A DNA stretch of 59,684 nt from a virus. Position numbers and translations under genes: made by a program. This document shows, piece by piece, positions 32,129 to 39,019 of this stretch (the first letter of the stretch is position 1; the number at the start of each line of letters is the position of its first letter). A model generated the notes under the pieces. That model was not told where the DNA came from and searched no databases. It saw nothing but the letters and a program-made list of their open reading frames with translations. Where the stretch lies: IMG/VR virus record IMGVR_UViG_3300030451_000571, positions 1 to 59,684 of that record. One strand, given 5' to 3'.

Positions 32129-32308
32129 TTAATCCATAGGATTACTACAGGACATCATCACCATGCCGCTAATGCACAAGCCCAATGCAAGCACTGGCAA
32201 GAGCAGCGTAGCGAGTGGCGGGAAGTCTATCTGCGCCACTACGATAATCACAGCAAATATAGCTAGGCTAAAGCCTAAAAGCGAGTTAATCAATCCATTC
32301 CAAAACAT
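32129..32308 (-). CDS. Small two-TM membrane protein, first gene of the early arm
   Basis: This is a 59-residue protein with SD AAAGG upstream of the ATG. Two hydrophobic segments (LLGFSLAIFAVIIVVA and LATLLLPVLALGLCISGMVMM) are joined by a short polar loop QIDFPP. It is probably an inner-membrane protein, perhaps acting early on the host envelope. No family was recognised. Confidence 0.6.
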   Translation of the reverse strand: MFWNGLINSLLGFSLAIFAVIIVVAQIDFPPLATLLLPVLALGLCISGMVMMSCSNPMD

Positions 32309-32336
32309 TCATCAAACCTTTCATCAAATGTATCAA

Positions 32337-32382
32337 GTGTTTTATATATTCCCTCACCTTTTCAAGGGGAATATTAAAACAC
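32337..32382. repeat. Long imperfect inverted repeat
   Basis: GTGTTTTATATATTCCC (32337-32353) and GGGGAATATTAAAACAC (32366-32382) pair over about 16 bases with one bulge around a 12-base loop. It lies upstream of the first early gene, so it may be an operator or leader structure. Confidence 0.6.
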
Positions 32383-32514
32383 GTAGATACATGTTGTATG
32401 TATGCACGGGTAGTTATTTCCGCAAGCATTACAAGCACTTACACATGACAGGGGAGGGTCTGGTCATATCTTTGATATGGGGAGGGTGTGGCATATTAGC
32501 AACATCATCTGTTA

Positions 32515-32540
32515 AAATCTGCTCAAATCTACTCAAATCT
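32515..32540. repeat. Iteron-like direct repeats, 10-base period
   Basis: AAATCT occurs at 32515-32520, 32525-32530 and 32535-32540, the last two as CTCAAATCT. Spacing of one helical turn suggests sites for a DNA-binding protein. Confidence 0.45.
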
Positions 32541-32660
32541 TGGCAGTGTCTGTGATATTTTTGCCACAGTAAGGTATCCTTTACGGATAATCCCAGATTC
32601 TCACGGGTATACACGCACACACCCACCCACAAAAACGCACGTGCATGTATATATATAATA

Positions 32661-32696
32661 TACCCCTGGAATATACTGACCAAAATTACCAGGGTA
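32661..32696. repeat. Inverted repeat next to the A+T-rich block
   Basis: TACCCCTGG (32661-32669) and CCAGGGTA (32689-32696) form an 8-bp stem with one bulge. It directly follows the TATA-rich block. Confidence 0.4.
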
Positions 32697-32709
32697 CTTC
32701 ATCAGACAC

Positions 32710-32732
32710 AAAAAAACCCCCACGGGCGGGGG
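32710..32732 (-). terminator. Rho-independent terminator, minus strand
   Basis: On the minus strand a CCCCC-GCCCGT-GGGGG hairpin (32717-32732) is followed by TTTTTTT (32716-32710). It would stop leftward transcripts entering from the promoter at 32896-32924, before the early genes. Confidence 0.75.
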
Positions 32733-32773
32733 CTTCTGGAGTTGGCAGATGTTTTATGATGTAGTTATTGTGC

Positions 32774-32802
32774 TTGTGTAGTAGTTGTGTCCGAAGTATA
32801 AT
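32774..32802 (+). promoter_or_regulatory. Candidate late promoter before terL
   Basis: TTGTGT (32774-32779), a 17-base spacer and TATAAT (32797-32802) face rightward, about 150 bases before the large terminase ATG. It matches the TATAAT-type late promoter seen elsewhere in this genome. Confidence 0.55.
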
Positions 32803-32895
32803 AGCTGTAGTTGTCCAGAATTACCTAGCGGGGGCTGTACAAATCTATATAGACTATCCTCCTATATATTTACCTCCGAACTTTAAAGTAAAGAT

Positions 32896-32924
32896 AGTAT
32901 AGCATGGATTCAAACAGTTTGCAA
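32896..32924 (-). promoter_or_regulatory. Candidate leftward promoter
   Basis: On the minus strand TTGCAA (32919-32924), a 17-base spacer and TATACT (32896-32901) predict a start near 32889. The -35 overlaps the TGCAA repeats. Confidence 0.55.
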
Positions 32925-32940
32925 TAGTGCAAATATGCAA
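32920..32940. repeat. TGCAA triplet repeats, 8-base period
   Basis: TGCAA is repeated at 32920, 32928 and 32936, each eight bases apart, overlapping the -35 of the leftward promoter and just before terL. It may be an operator. Confidence 0.35.
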
Positions 32941-32961
32941 CACTGACTGCAGAAAAGCAAT

Positions 32962-34518
32962 ATGGAATTAGAAGAAATACAAGATGTAGTAGAATCTGGT
33001 GGCTATTTAGACCATCAGACACTAGATAAAGCACTAGATAAATATATTCAGGAAAAATCAAAGGAAGATTTCCTTACATTTGTACGCAGAGTAGCTCCAA
33101 CCCTAGTAACTGACTTCAAGATGGGGCGGCATATCGAGCTATTGTGCGACAGATTGCAGAAAGTAGCCGATGGTGAGATAAAAAGATTGATGGTCTTCCT
33201 GCCACCACGCTCAAGTAAGTCGCTTATTACCAGTAAAATCTTTCCTGCGTGGTATATTGGCCGTGAACCGAACCATGAGATTATGTCTGTGTCACACAGT
33301 GACCAGCTTGCCAGTGACTTTGGCCGTTCTGTCCGTGATATTGTAAACACGGAAGACTTCCAGCGTGTGTTCAAGGGTGTGTCCCTGCGGTCAGACGTTA
33401 AGGCAGCAGGTAAATGGAAAACAAACCACAATGGCTCCTACTATGCTGCGGGTGTGCGGTCACAGATTGCAGGTCGTGGTGCGCATCTAGCTTTGCTGGA
33501 TGACGTTATGTCAGAAGAAGACAGCTTCAGCGACTCAGGCCGCAGATACATCAAGGAGTGGTGGCCTTCTGGTCTGCGTACCCGCCTGATGCCGAATGGC
33601 AGTATTATTATTATTAACACACGCTACCACTTTGATGACCTGTGTGGCTGGTTGCTCAAGCAAGAGTCAGAGTTTACCACAGAGCCATGGGAAGTAATCA
33701 GCATTCCTGCATGGCTAGACGAAACTGCAGCAGACCTGCTAGGGTTGCCCGAAGGTACATCATACTTTCCAGAGTGGAAGCCAGATGAAGTATTGAAGCT
33801 GGACGAGCAAGAGATACGAGCAAGTAACGGGAGTAGATACTGGGATGCGCTATACATGCAAAACCCATCGCCAGACGAAGGTGGGATTATTAAAAAGAAT
33901 TGGTTTCAGTGGTGGGAGTACGAAGACCCGCCGCACTGCGAGTTTATCATTCAAACGTATGACACGGCCTTCTCTACTAAAAAAACGGCAGACTATAGTG
34001 TCATCCAAACCTGGGGCATCTTTCACCAAGTCGAGCAAGATGAGTACGGCGGAGAGTATGTCGTACCTAATCTCATCCTTCTTGGGAATATCAAAGACCG
34101 CTTCGAGTATCCTGACCTTCGCAGAACGGCTCAAATGCTGTACCAAAAACACAAGCCAGATGTGTGCATTATCGAGAAGAAAGCTTCTGGACAATCGCTC
34201 CTCCAAGATATGCGACTCGCTGGGCTTCCAGTTCTTGACTACCTACCTGACAGGGACAAGGTATCACGTGTCTATGCCGCCACCCCTCTTATGGAGTCGG
34301 GTCGTATATACATTCCCACGGGTAAAGAGTGGGCAAAGGATTTATTCGATGAATGCCTAGCATTTCCCAATGGCGCACACGATGACCAGGTGGACGCAAT
34401 GACTATGGCTATCCATTATATGCGGGACAGCTGGCATGTGTCACACAATGAAGACCCTAGCTGGGAAGACGATTATAATCCCCGTAGAACAAAGAGGGTT
34501 GGATACTGGAGAACTTAG
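32962..34518 (+). CDS. terL: Terminase large subunit
   Basis: This protein has 518 residues. The N-terminal ATPase has a Walker-A-like MVFLPPRSSKSLITSKIFPAWYIG, Walker B HLALLDDVMSEEDS and coupling SIIIINTRYHFDDLCGWL. The C-terminal RNase-H-type nuclease has QTYDTAFS, CIIEKKASGQSLLQDMR and HDDQVDAMTMAIHYM, with the acidic metal ligands. It drives packaging and cuts the concatemer. It is the first gene of the late arm; its small-subunit partner is at 9218-9673 on the other strand. It has no obvious SD close to the ATG. Confidence 0.95.
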   Translation: MELEEIQDVVESGGYLDHQTLDKALDKYIQEKSKEDFLTFVRRVAPTLVTDFKMGRHIELLCDRLQKVADGEIKRLMVFLPPRSSKSLITSKIFPAWYIGREPNHEIMSVSHSDQLASDFGRSVRDIVNTEDFQRVFKGVSLRSDVKAAGKWKTNHNGSYYAAGVRSQIAGRGAHLALLDDVMSEEDSFSDSGRRYIKEWWPSGLRTRLMPNGSIIIINTRYHFDDLCGWLLKQESEFTTEPWEVISIPAWLDETAADLLGLPEGTSYFPEWKPDEVLKLDEQEIRASNGSRYWDALYMQNPSPDEGGIIKKNWFQWWEYEDPPHCEFIIQTYDTAFSTKKTADYSVIQTWGIFHQVEQDEYGGEYVVPNLILLGNIKDRFEYPDLRRTAQMLYQKHKPDVCIIEKKASGQSLLQDMRLAGLPVLDYLPDRDKVSRVYAATPLMESGRIYIPTGKEWAKDLFDECLAFPNGAHDDQVDAMTMAIHYMRDSWHVSHNEDPSWEDDYNPRRTKRVGYWRT

Positions 34519-34527
34519 TGGTATAAT
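34499..34527 (+). promoter_or_regulatory. Late promoter, leaderless type
   Basis: TTGGAT (34499-34504), a 17-base spacer and TATAAT (34522-34527) end seven bases before the ATG at 34535. The transcript would begin at or next to the start codon. Confidence 0.55.
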
Positions 34528-34534
34528 ATGCCGT

Positions 34535-34771
34535 ATGGATATTAGAACTAAGAGTTTAGTGGTTCTTTTGGTCATACTAACAGTTCTTTTTTTATCAGCT
34601 TGCACACCAATGTTTGCAGCTGCCAAGATGAAAAGAGAACTAGACCTACAACAGATAGCATTAAGCAATGCCCTAAAGCTGTGTACAAAGTTTGGACACA
34701 CCGAAGGAACAACACAATACACACGCTGCGTAGAACAGCGATATGACGAATTTATTCTAACTAATAAATAG
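34535..34771 (+). CDS. Small lipoprotein, outer-membrane-spanin-like or surface lipoprotein
   Basis: This is 78 residues from MDIRTKSLVVLLVILTVLFLSAC. The lipobox LSAC with Cys23 predicts lipid attachment and export. The mature part is helical (MKRELDLQQIALSNALKLC) and ends in a polar tail. It could be the outer partner of the spanin-like protein at 7593, or an envelope protein that blocks superinfection. It has no SD and lies directly behind a promoter. Confidence 0.7.
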   Translation: MDIRTKSLVVLLVILTVLFLSACTPMFAAAKMKRELDLQQIALSNALKLCTKFGHTEGTTQYTRCVEQRYDEFILTNK

Positions 34772-34781
34772 GAATTAAAAG

Positions 34782-35177
34782 ATGGCTGAATTTAAAATTA
34801 ATCTTCCTACAGCAAAATCTTTACATAACTCCATATCAAAAGAATTTAAAGACTCTTTTGAAAAAAAAGCAATGGATGCAGGACCATCAGTAGGTATGGG
34901 ATTATTTGGAAAAAATGCAGCCCAGCAAAGAGTTAAATTTAAAAAAGCTCAAAATAAATTAAGAGCAGTAGTAAGAGAAAATAAAAAAAGAATAAAAGAT
35001 TCTAATTTATCTGTTGAGCAAAAAAAAGTAAAAGATAAACAGCTTATAGAAAATGCAACAAAAATTGACAAACAAATGATGGAAATGTTTGGATTGAAAA
35101 AAAGTCCAACAAAAAAAGCTATTGGTGGTAAAGTGTCCACCAAGAAAAAACAAACTGGTCACAATAGACTTTATTAG
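34782..35177 (+). CDS. Small basic A+T-rich protein with C-terminal HNRLY tag
   Basis: This 131-residue protein is Lys-rich and helical (FKKAQNKLRAVVRENKKRIK) and ends KKAIGGKVSTKKKQTGHNRLY. The final HNRLY and the preceding GGK-rich tail match three other small late proteins (43178, 43642, 44592). Codon choice is A+T-rich with many AGA Arg codons. It sits between terminase and portal. It is probably a minor virion protein; function unknown. Confidence 0.7.
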   Translation: MAEFKINLPTAKSLHNSISKEFKDSFEKKAMDAGPSVGMGLFGKNAAQQRVKFKKAQNKLRAVVRENKKRIKDSNLSVEQKKVKDKQLIENATKIDKQMMEMFGLKKSPTKKAIGGKVSTKKKQTGHNRLY

Positions 35178-35185
35178 GAATAGAT

Positions 35186-37684
35186 ATGGCAACAGAGAGA
35201 AATCCTTATGAGCAACGCCCAGAGGGTGATAATGTTATTCGCATGGAAATGCAGCAACCCTCCGAAACGGAAGCAACCTTTGAGTTAGACCCAGAGACAG
35301 GCGAGATTACTGTAGACCTTGAAGGGTCAGCAGAGTCAATCGAAGTAGAGGTTAACATGAACTCAGGATTCTACGAGAACCTTGTAGACATCTTAGACGA
35401 AGATAAGCTTGAAGAGATTGGACACACAGTTATTGACAAGTTTGAAGCAGACAAAGATTCTCGTGCAGAGTGGGAATCAATGTTTGAGCGTGGCTTTGAC
35501 CTGCTTGGTCTGAAACTAGAAGATACGACTGAACCATTTGAAGGTGCAGCTACTGCTGTTCATCCACTGTTGATTGAGTCGGCAGTTAAGTTTCAATCCA
35601 AAGCTTCACAAGAATTGTTTCCTGCTAAAGGACCAGTCAAAGCACAGGTTCTTGGTGATGCAACATTAGAAAGGCAACAGCAAGCCAATCGTGTACAGAA
35701 CTTTATGAACTATCAGGTAACTACTCAGATGCCTGAATATTTCGATGAGTTTGAGCGTATGCTGTTTCATCTGCCGCTGATTGGTTCTGCTGTTAAGAAG
35801 ATTTATTATGATTCAAGTCTTGACCGACCCGTTAGTGAGTTCGTACCTATTGACCAGTTTTATGTGTCTTACTATGCGTCTGACCTTCGTAGAGCAGACC
35901 GTTACACTCATGTTATTTACCGCAGCCCTGTCGATTTATCTCGCCAGATAGAAGCAGGAATGTATGCCGACATGGAACTTCCTGATGCAGGTGTCCCTAC
36001 TTTGTCAGGCATGGCAGAAAAGATGGACACAGTTCTTGGTCTGTCACCCGCAGGAGATAATGACCCGCAGTATGTGTTGCTGGAACAGCACTGTTACCTA
36101 GAACTTGAAGAAGATAAGATGCACAAAGGCAAGACTGCCTGCCCATATATTGTAACTGTAGAACAGCAGTCGGGTCAGGTGCTTTCGATTCGCCGTAACT
36201 GGTCAGAAGGAGATGACAAGTATGTTAAGAAAATGCACTTCACTCATTATCGCTACGTACCAGGCTTCGGTTTCTATGGTCTGGGTCTTATTCACTTCCT
36301 TGGTAACCTTACTATGTCTGCTACCGCTGCTATGCGCAGCTTGCTTGATGCTGGTCAGTTCGCTAACCTCCCTGGTGGCTTCAAAGCTAAAGGCGTGCGT
36401 ATGGTGGGTGACAACGACCCTATTGCGCCTGGGGAATTTAAAGAAGTAGAAGCAACAGGCATGGACTTGTCTAAGTCTATTATTCCGTTGCCGTTCAAAG
36501 AACCTTCACAAACTTTGTTCAACATGCTGTCCTTTGTGACAGGAGCAGGTCAGAAGTTTGCCGACAGCACAGAGCAAGTCATTGCAGACAGCGGCGGCTA
36601 TGGTCCAGTCGGTACAACAATGGCTTTGCTCGAAGCCTCAAGCAAATTCTTCTCTGCTATTCACAAGCGGCTGCACAAAGCACAGGGTGACGAGTTCAAA
36701 GTATTGGCACGTGTTAACCACGAGTCATTGCCTGGAGAATATCCGTATGACCTTCCAGGTGTAAGCGAAAAAGTATTCAAGTCAGACTTTGATGGTCGTG
36801 TAGATATTATTCCAGTATCTGACCCGAACATTCCATCTAACGCACAGCGCATGATGCTTGTTCAAATGGTACAGCAAATTGCTGCTCAGTCAGAACCAGG
36901 AATGTTCGACATGGAAGCAATTAACAGAATGTTGCTGACCACTGCCAATGTTCCTGATGTTGAAAAACTTATGCCTTTCAAAGAAGAAGCTCAACCTCTT
37001 GACCCGATGTCAGATATTTTGGCAGCAGCAGAAGGCAAGCCTATCAAAGCATTTGAAGGGCAAAACCATGAAGCTCACATTGCAGTAAAAACTGCCTATC
37101 TTCAAGACCCTAAAAATCAACAGAATCCAGTATTCCAAAAATTAGCTGGAGCTTTATCTTCTAATATTTCTGAACACATGATGGTTCAATATAAAGAGCA
37201 GATGATGGGTCTGTACAATACTGCATTGCAGAATCCAGAAACACTTGGTCAAATCGCACTTGACCCTTCAGTCATTGAACGGGTACAGGCACAAGCCGCC
37301 CAGCAGATTTTGCAGGCTAATGCCGCAGCTGCTCAAGGTCCAATGACACCTGAACAACAGATGCTACAAATTGAAGCACAGAAACTTCAGGTAGAACAAA
37401 ATAAAACTGCTGCACAGATTGCCAAAGCACAGGCAGATGCAGCACTTAAAAATCGTGACCTTGACTTGAAAGAACAGAAGATTGTTCTCGATACGCAAGC
37501 CAAAGGAGCGCAGGAACAAATGAAAGCTTACCAGAAGCAAGAAGACAGAGATGCCAAGCGTGCATTGAAAGCTATGGACGTACTGGCCGACTTGCTGAAA
37601 GCCCAAGAAAATAATGACTTGGAAGAAGCTAAAGTTTCTGCTAAACTATTGGCAGACGTAATCAAGCAACAAGGCATTGAATAA
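35186..37684 (+). CDS. Portal protein
   Basis: This 832-residue protein has a large acidic N-terminus, then WESMFERGFDLLGLKLEDTTEPFEGAATAVHPLLIESAVKFQSK, the conserved opening of marine podovirus/P22-like portals. The core includes FERMLFHLPLIGSAVKKIYYD and GFGFYGLGLIHFLGNLTMSATAAMRSLLDAGQFANLPGG. The C-terminal 150 residues are Gln/Ala/Lys-rich coiled coil (QMLQIEAQKLQVEQNKTAAQ), expected for the barrel. It forms the dodecameric DNA entry ring. The length is that of large P22-type portals with a C-terminal barrel. Confidence 0.9.
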   Translation: MATERNPYEQRPEGDNVIRMEMQQPSETEATFELDPETGEITVDLEGSAESIEVEVNMNSGFYENLVDILDEDKLEEIGHTVIDKFEADKDSRAEWESMFERGFDLLGLKLEDTTEPFEGAATAVHPLLIESAVKFQSKASQELFPAKGPVKAQVLGDATLERQQQANRVQNFMNYQVTTQMPEYFDEFERMLFHLPLIGSAVKKIYYDSSLDRPVSEFVPIDQFYVSYYASDLRRADRYTHVIYRSPVDLSRQIEAGMYADMELPDAGVPTLSGMAEKMDTVLGLSPAGDNDPQYVLLEQHCYLELEEDKMHKGKTACPYIVTVEQQSGQVLSIRRNWSEGDDKYVKKMHFTHYRYVPGFGFYGLGLIHFLGNLTMSATAAMRSLLDAGQFANLPGGFKAKGVRMVGDNDPIAPGEFKEVEATGMDLSKSIIPLPFKEPSQTLFNMLSFVTGAGQKFADSTEQVIADSGGYGPVGTTMALLEASSKFFSAIHKRLHKAQGDEFKVLARVNHESLPGEYPYDLPGVSEKVFKSDFDGRVDIIPVSDPNIPSNAQRMMLVQMVQQIAAQSEPGMFDMEAINRMLLTTANVPDVEKLMPFKEEAQPLDPMSDILAAAEGKPIKAFEGQNHEAHIAVKTAYLQDPKNQQNPVFQKLAGALSSNISEHMMVQYKEQMMGLYNTALQNPETLGQIALDPSVIERVQAQAAQQILQANAAAAQGPMTPEQQMLQIEAQKLQVEQNKTAAQIAKAQADAALKNRDLDLKEQKIVLDTQAKGAQEQMKAYQKQEDRDAKRALKAMDVLADLLKAQENNDLEEAKVSAKLLADVIKQQGIE

Positions 37685-37685
37685 A

Positions 37686-38321
37686 ATGTTAGGAAGACTT
37701 TTATCAGAAGGTTTAAAAGCTACAGCAAAGCAATCATCTAAAAAAAGTAAAAATTTAGATGATATTAAAAATATTAAACTTAATAAAACAGAAGCTGAAA
37801 TTGTAGAATCTTCTCCAAATTCATTGAAAAATTTATTTGATAAAGATATTGATTATGTTGTAGATACATTTGAAAATTCTGGTATATATACTTCCCTTAA
37901 AGAAAATCCTACTAAAATTAAAAAAGGAACTACAGATAATTTTAAAAATAAAATATATTTACAAACTCAAGAAAGTTTAAAAGACCAGCCCAATAAAATG
38001 ATTGTCTATAGGCATGGAAAATTAGACCCTGGAATAAATGTAAATAAAAATGAACCACTTTCTTTTACTCTTTCTCCATTTAGGGGAGAATTACCTGGCG
38101 GTAAAAAAGCAGATTTAAAAAATTTTGAAGCTTATGAAGTAAATAAAAAAGATATATTAGCTAATTATGAAAAGATAGTTCCAAATTATTCTAAAAGAGG
38201 AACATCAAATGAAAGAGAAGTTTTAATTTTTCCAGAAAATGTAAAACCTATTGAAGGATTTTTTAAAGGTGGTAGGGTTGAAAAAAACCCATATGGAATT
38301 AATTATCAAAAAATGATATAA
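37686..38321 (+). CDS. Putative ADP-ribosyltransferase-like virion protein
   Basis: This is 211 residues from an ATG one base after the portal stop (an in-frame TTG lies nine bases earlier). It is very A+T-rich and Lys/Asn-rich compared with the portal gene. The second half shows an R-S-E arrangement: IVYRHG (Arg about 109), LSFTLSP (Ser-Phe-Thr about 126-128) and NEREVLIF (Glu-x-Glu about 176-178), as in mono-ADP-ribosyltransferases. It ends FFKGGRVEKNPYG, a basic tail like other late proteins here. If the motif is real, it could be carried in the head like T4 Alt and modify host proteins. The fold is not proven. Confidence 0.5.
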   Translation: MLGRLLSEGLKATAKQSSKKSKNLDDIKNIKLNKTEAEIVESSPNSLKNLFDKDIDYVVDTFENSGIYTSLKENPTKIKKGTTDNFKNKIYLQTQESLKDQPNKMIVYRHGKLDPGINVNKNEPLSFTLSPFRGELPGGKKADLKNFEAYEVNKKDILANYEKIVPNYSKRGTSNEREVLIFPENVKPIEGFFKGGRVEKNPYGINYQKMI

Positions 38322-38504
38322 ATGTTATACGAAGAGTTAGTAAAAGAAATACAAAAAGAAATTGAGTCTATAAAAAATTCGCTTGCGTATGGAGCCGCTT
38401 CGGATTATTCTAGATACTGTGAATCAGTGGGAACAATCGCTGGTTTAGAAAAGGCCGTAGGTCTTATCAAAGATTATCTGAATAAATATATCGAAGAGGA
38501 GTAA
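38322..38504 (+). CDS. Small conserved phage protein
   Basis: This is a 60-residue helical protein (MLYEELVKEIQKEIESIKNS...) with SDYSRYCESVGTIAGLEKAVGLI further on. It resembles short proteins found beside portal genes in marine phages. It starts directly after the preceding stop. Function is unknown. Confidence 0.65.
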   Translation: MLYEELVKEIQKEIESIKNSLAYGAASDYSRYCESVGTIAGLEKAVGLIKDYLNKYIEEE

Positions 38505-38506
38505 AT

Positions 38507-38914
38507 ATGCAAGCTGCATCTAGTGCTTTGAAAAACGATGAATGGATTACAGACGAGGATATTGCAGACCCAAATCCGCTTCCAGGAATCCCTGGATACC
38601 ATATCCTTGTTCGTCCAGTATCAGTTAAGTCAGCAACTAAGGGTGGTATCCTTTTGCCTGACTCAACCAAATCGGACATGGCTTACCTTACAACAGTTGG
38701 CCGTGTTCTAAAAGTTGGCGACCTAGCTTATAAAGACGAGAAGTTTGCCAATGGACCTTGGTGTAAAGAAGGTGACTTTGTGTGTTATGGAAAGCATACG
38801 GGAAGCAAGTTCTTTTACAAGGGCATAAATCTTTTGCTATTGTTTGATGATGACATCAAGATGGTGGTCGAAGATGCAAAAGACTTAGACCCTACATTTA
38901 ATCTAAGCAATTAA
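38507..38914 (+). CDS. GroES-like co-chaperonin
   Basis: This is a 135-residue protein. PGYHILVRPVSVKSATKGGILLPDSTKSDMAYLTTVGRVLKVGD corresponds to the GroES start (D-hhV---.---.T.GGI.LP.....-..--G.V..VG.G). WCKEGDFVCYGKHTGSKFFYKGINLLLLFDDDI matches the second half (VGD.V.f....G..-.-.g..hhhh...DI). The GGILLP loop is the likely GroEL-binding mobile loop. Its place between portal and scaffold suggests it helps host GroEL fold the capsid protein, as T4 gp31 does. It has N-terminal and C-terminal additions. Confidence 0.75.
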   Translation: MQAASSALKNDEWITDEDIADPNPLPGIPGYHILVRPVSVKSATKGGILLPDSTKSDMAYLTTVGRVLKVGDLAYKDEKFANGPWCKEGDFVCYGKHTGSKFFYKGINLLLLFDDDIKMVVEDAKDLDPTFNLSN

Positions 38915-38917
38915 AAA

Positions 38918-38941
38918 AATTCACAGCTACCCTTGTGAATT
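38918..38941. promoter_or_regulatory. Hairpin over the -35 of a late promoter
   Basis: AATTCACA (38918-38925) and TGTGAATT (38934-38941) form a perfect 8-bp stem. On the minus strand it is followed by a short U-run, so it could also end antisense transcripts; on the plus strand no U-run follows. Confidence 0.45.
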
Positions 38942-38961
38942 AAACAATCATACTATATAAT
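38933..38961 (+). promoter_or_regulatory. Late promoter before scaffold and capsid
   Basis: TTGTGA (38933-38938), a 17-base spacer and TATAAT (38956-38961) lie upstream of a 50-base leader with SD AGGAG before the ATG at 39020. Confidence 0.6.
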
Positions 38962-39019
38962 ATTATGTATCGGCGTTATTCGTCTATTTCGCCGCAGACG
39001 TTAAACAGGAGAAAATACT

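Larger units (their letters stand above)
32710..32889 (-). ncRNA. Candidate leftward small RNA or attenuator leader
   Basis: A minus-strand promoter (32896-32924) and a terminator (32710-32732) bracket about 180 bases with no open frame of note. Two SD-like strings (GGAGG, AGGAGG) occur without a following ATG. The RNA could be a regulator, a decoy, or a leader whose terminator is overcome to switch on the early arm. Existence is inferred from the two signals. Confidence 0.4.
32309..32961. other. Divergent control region without supported genes
   Basis: This roughly 650-base stretch separates the leftward early arm from the rightward late arm. It holds inverted repeats, iteron-like direct repeats, an A+T-rich block (TATATATATAATATA near 32648-32662), two promoter-like sequences facing opposite ways and a minus-strand terminator. 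It is the best candidate for the main transcription switch and possibly the replication origin. An 84-codon minus frame at 32429-32683 lacks a convincing start. Confidence 0.7.

Noticed and set aside
32429-32683. 84-codon minus-strand frame in the control region
   Set aside because: No ATG or convincing SD-start pair near the front, and it overlaps iterons and the A+T-rich block. The regulatory reading fits better.
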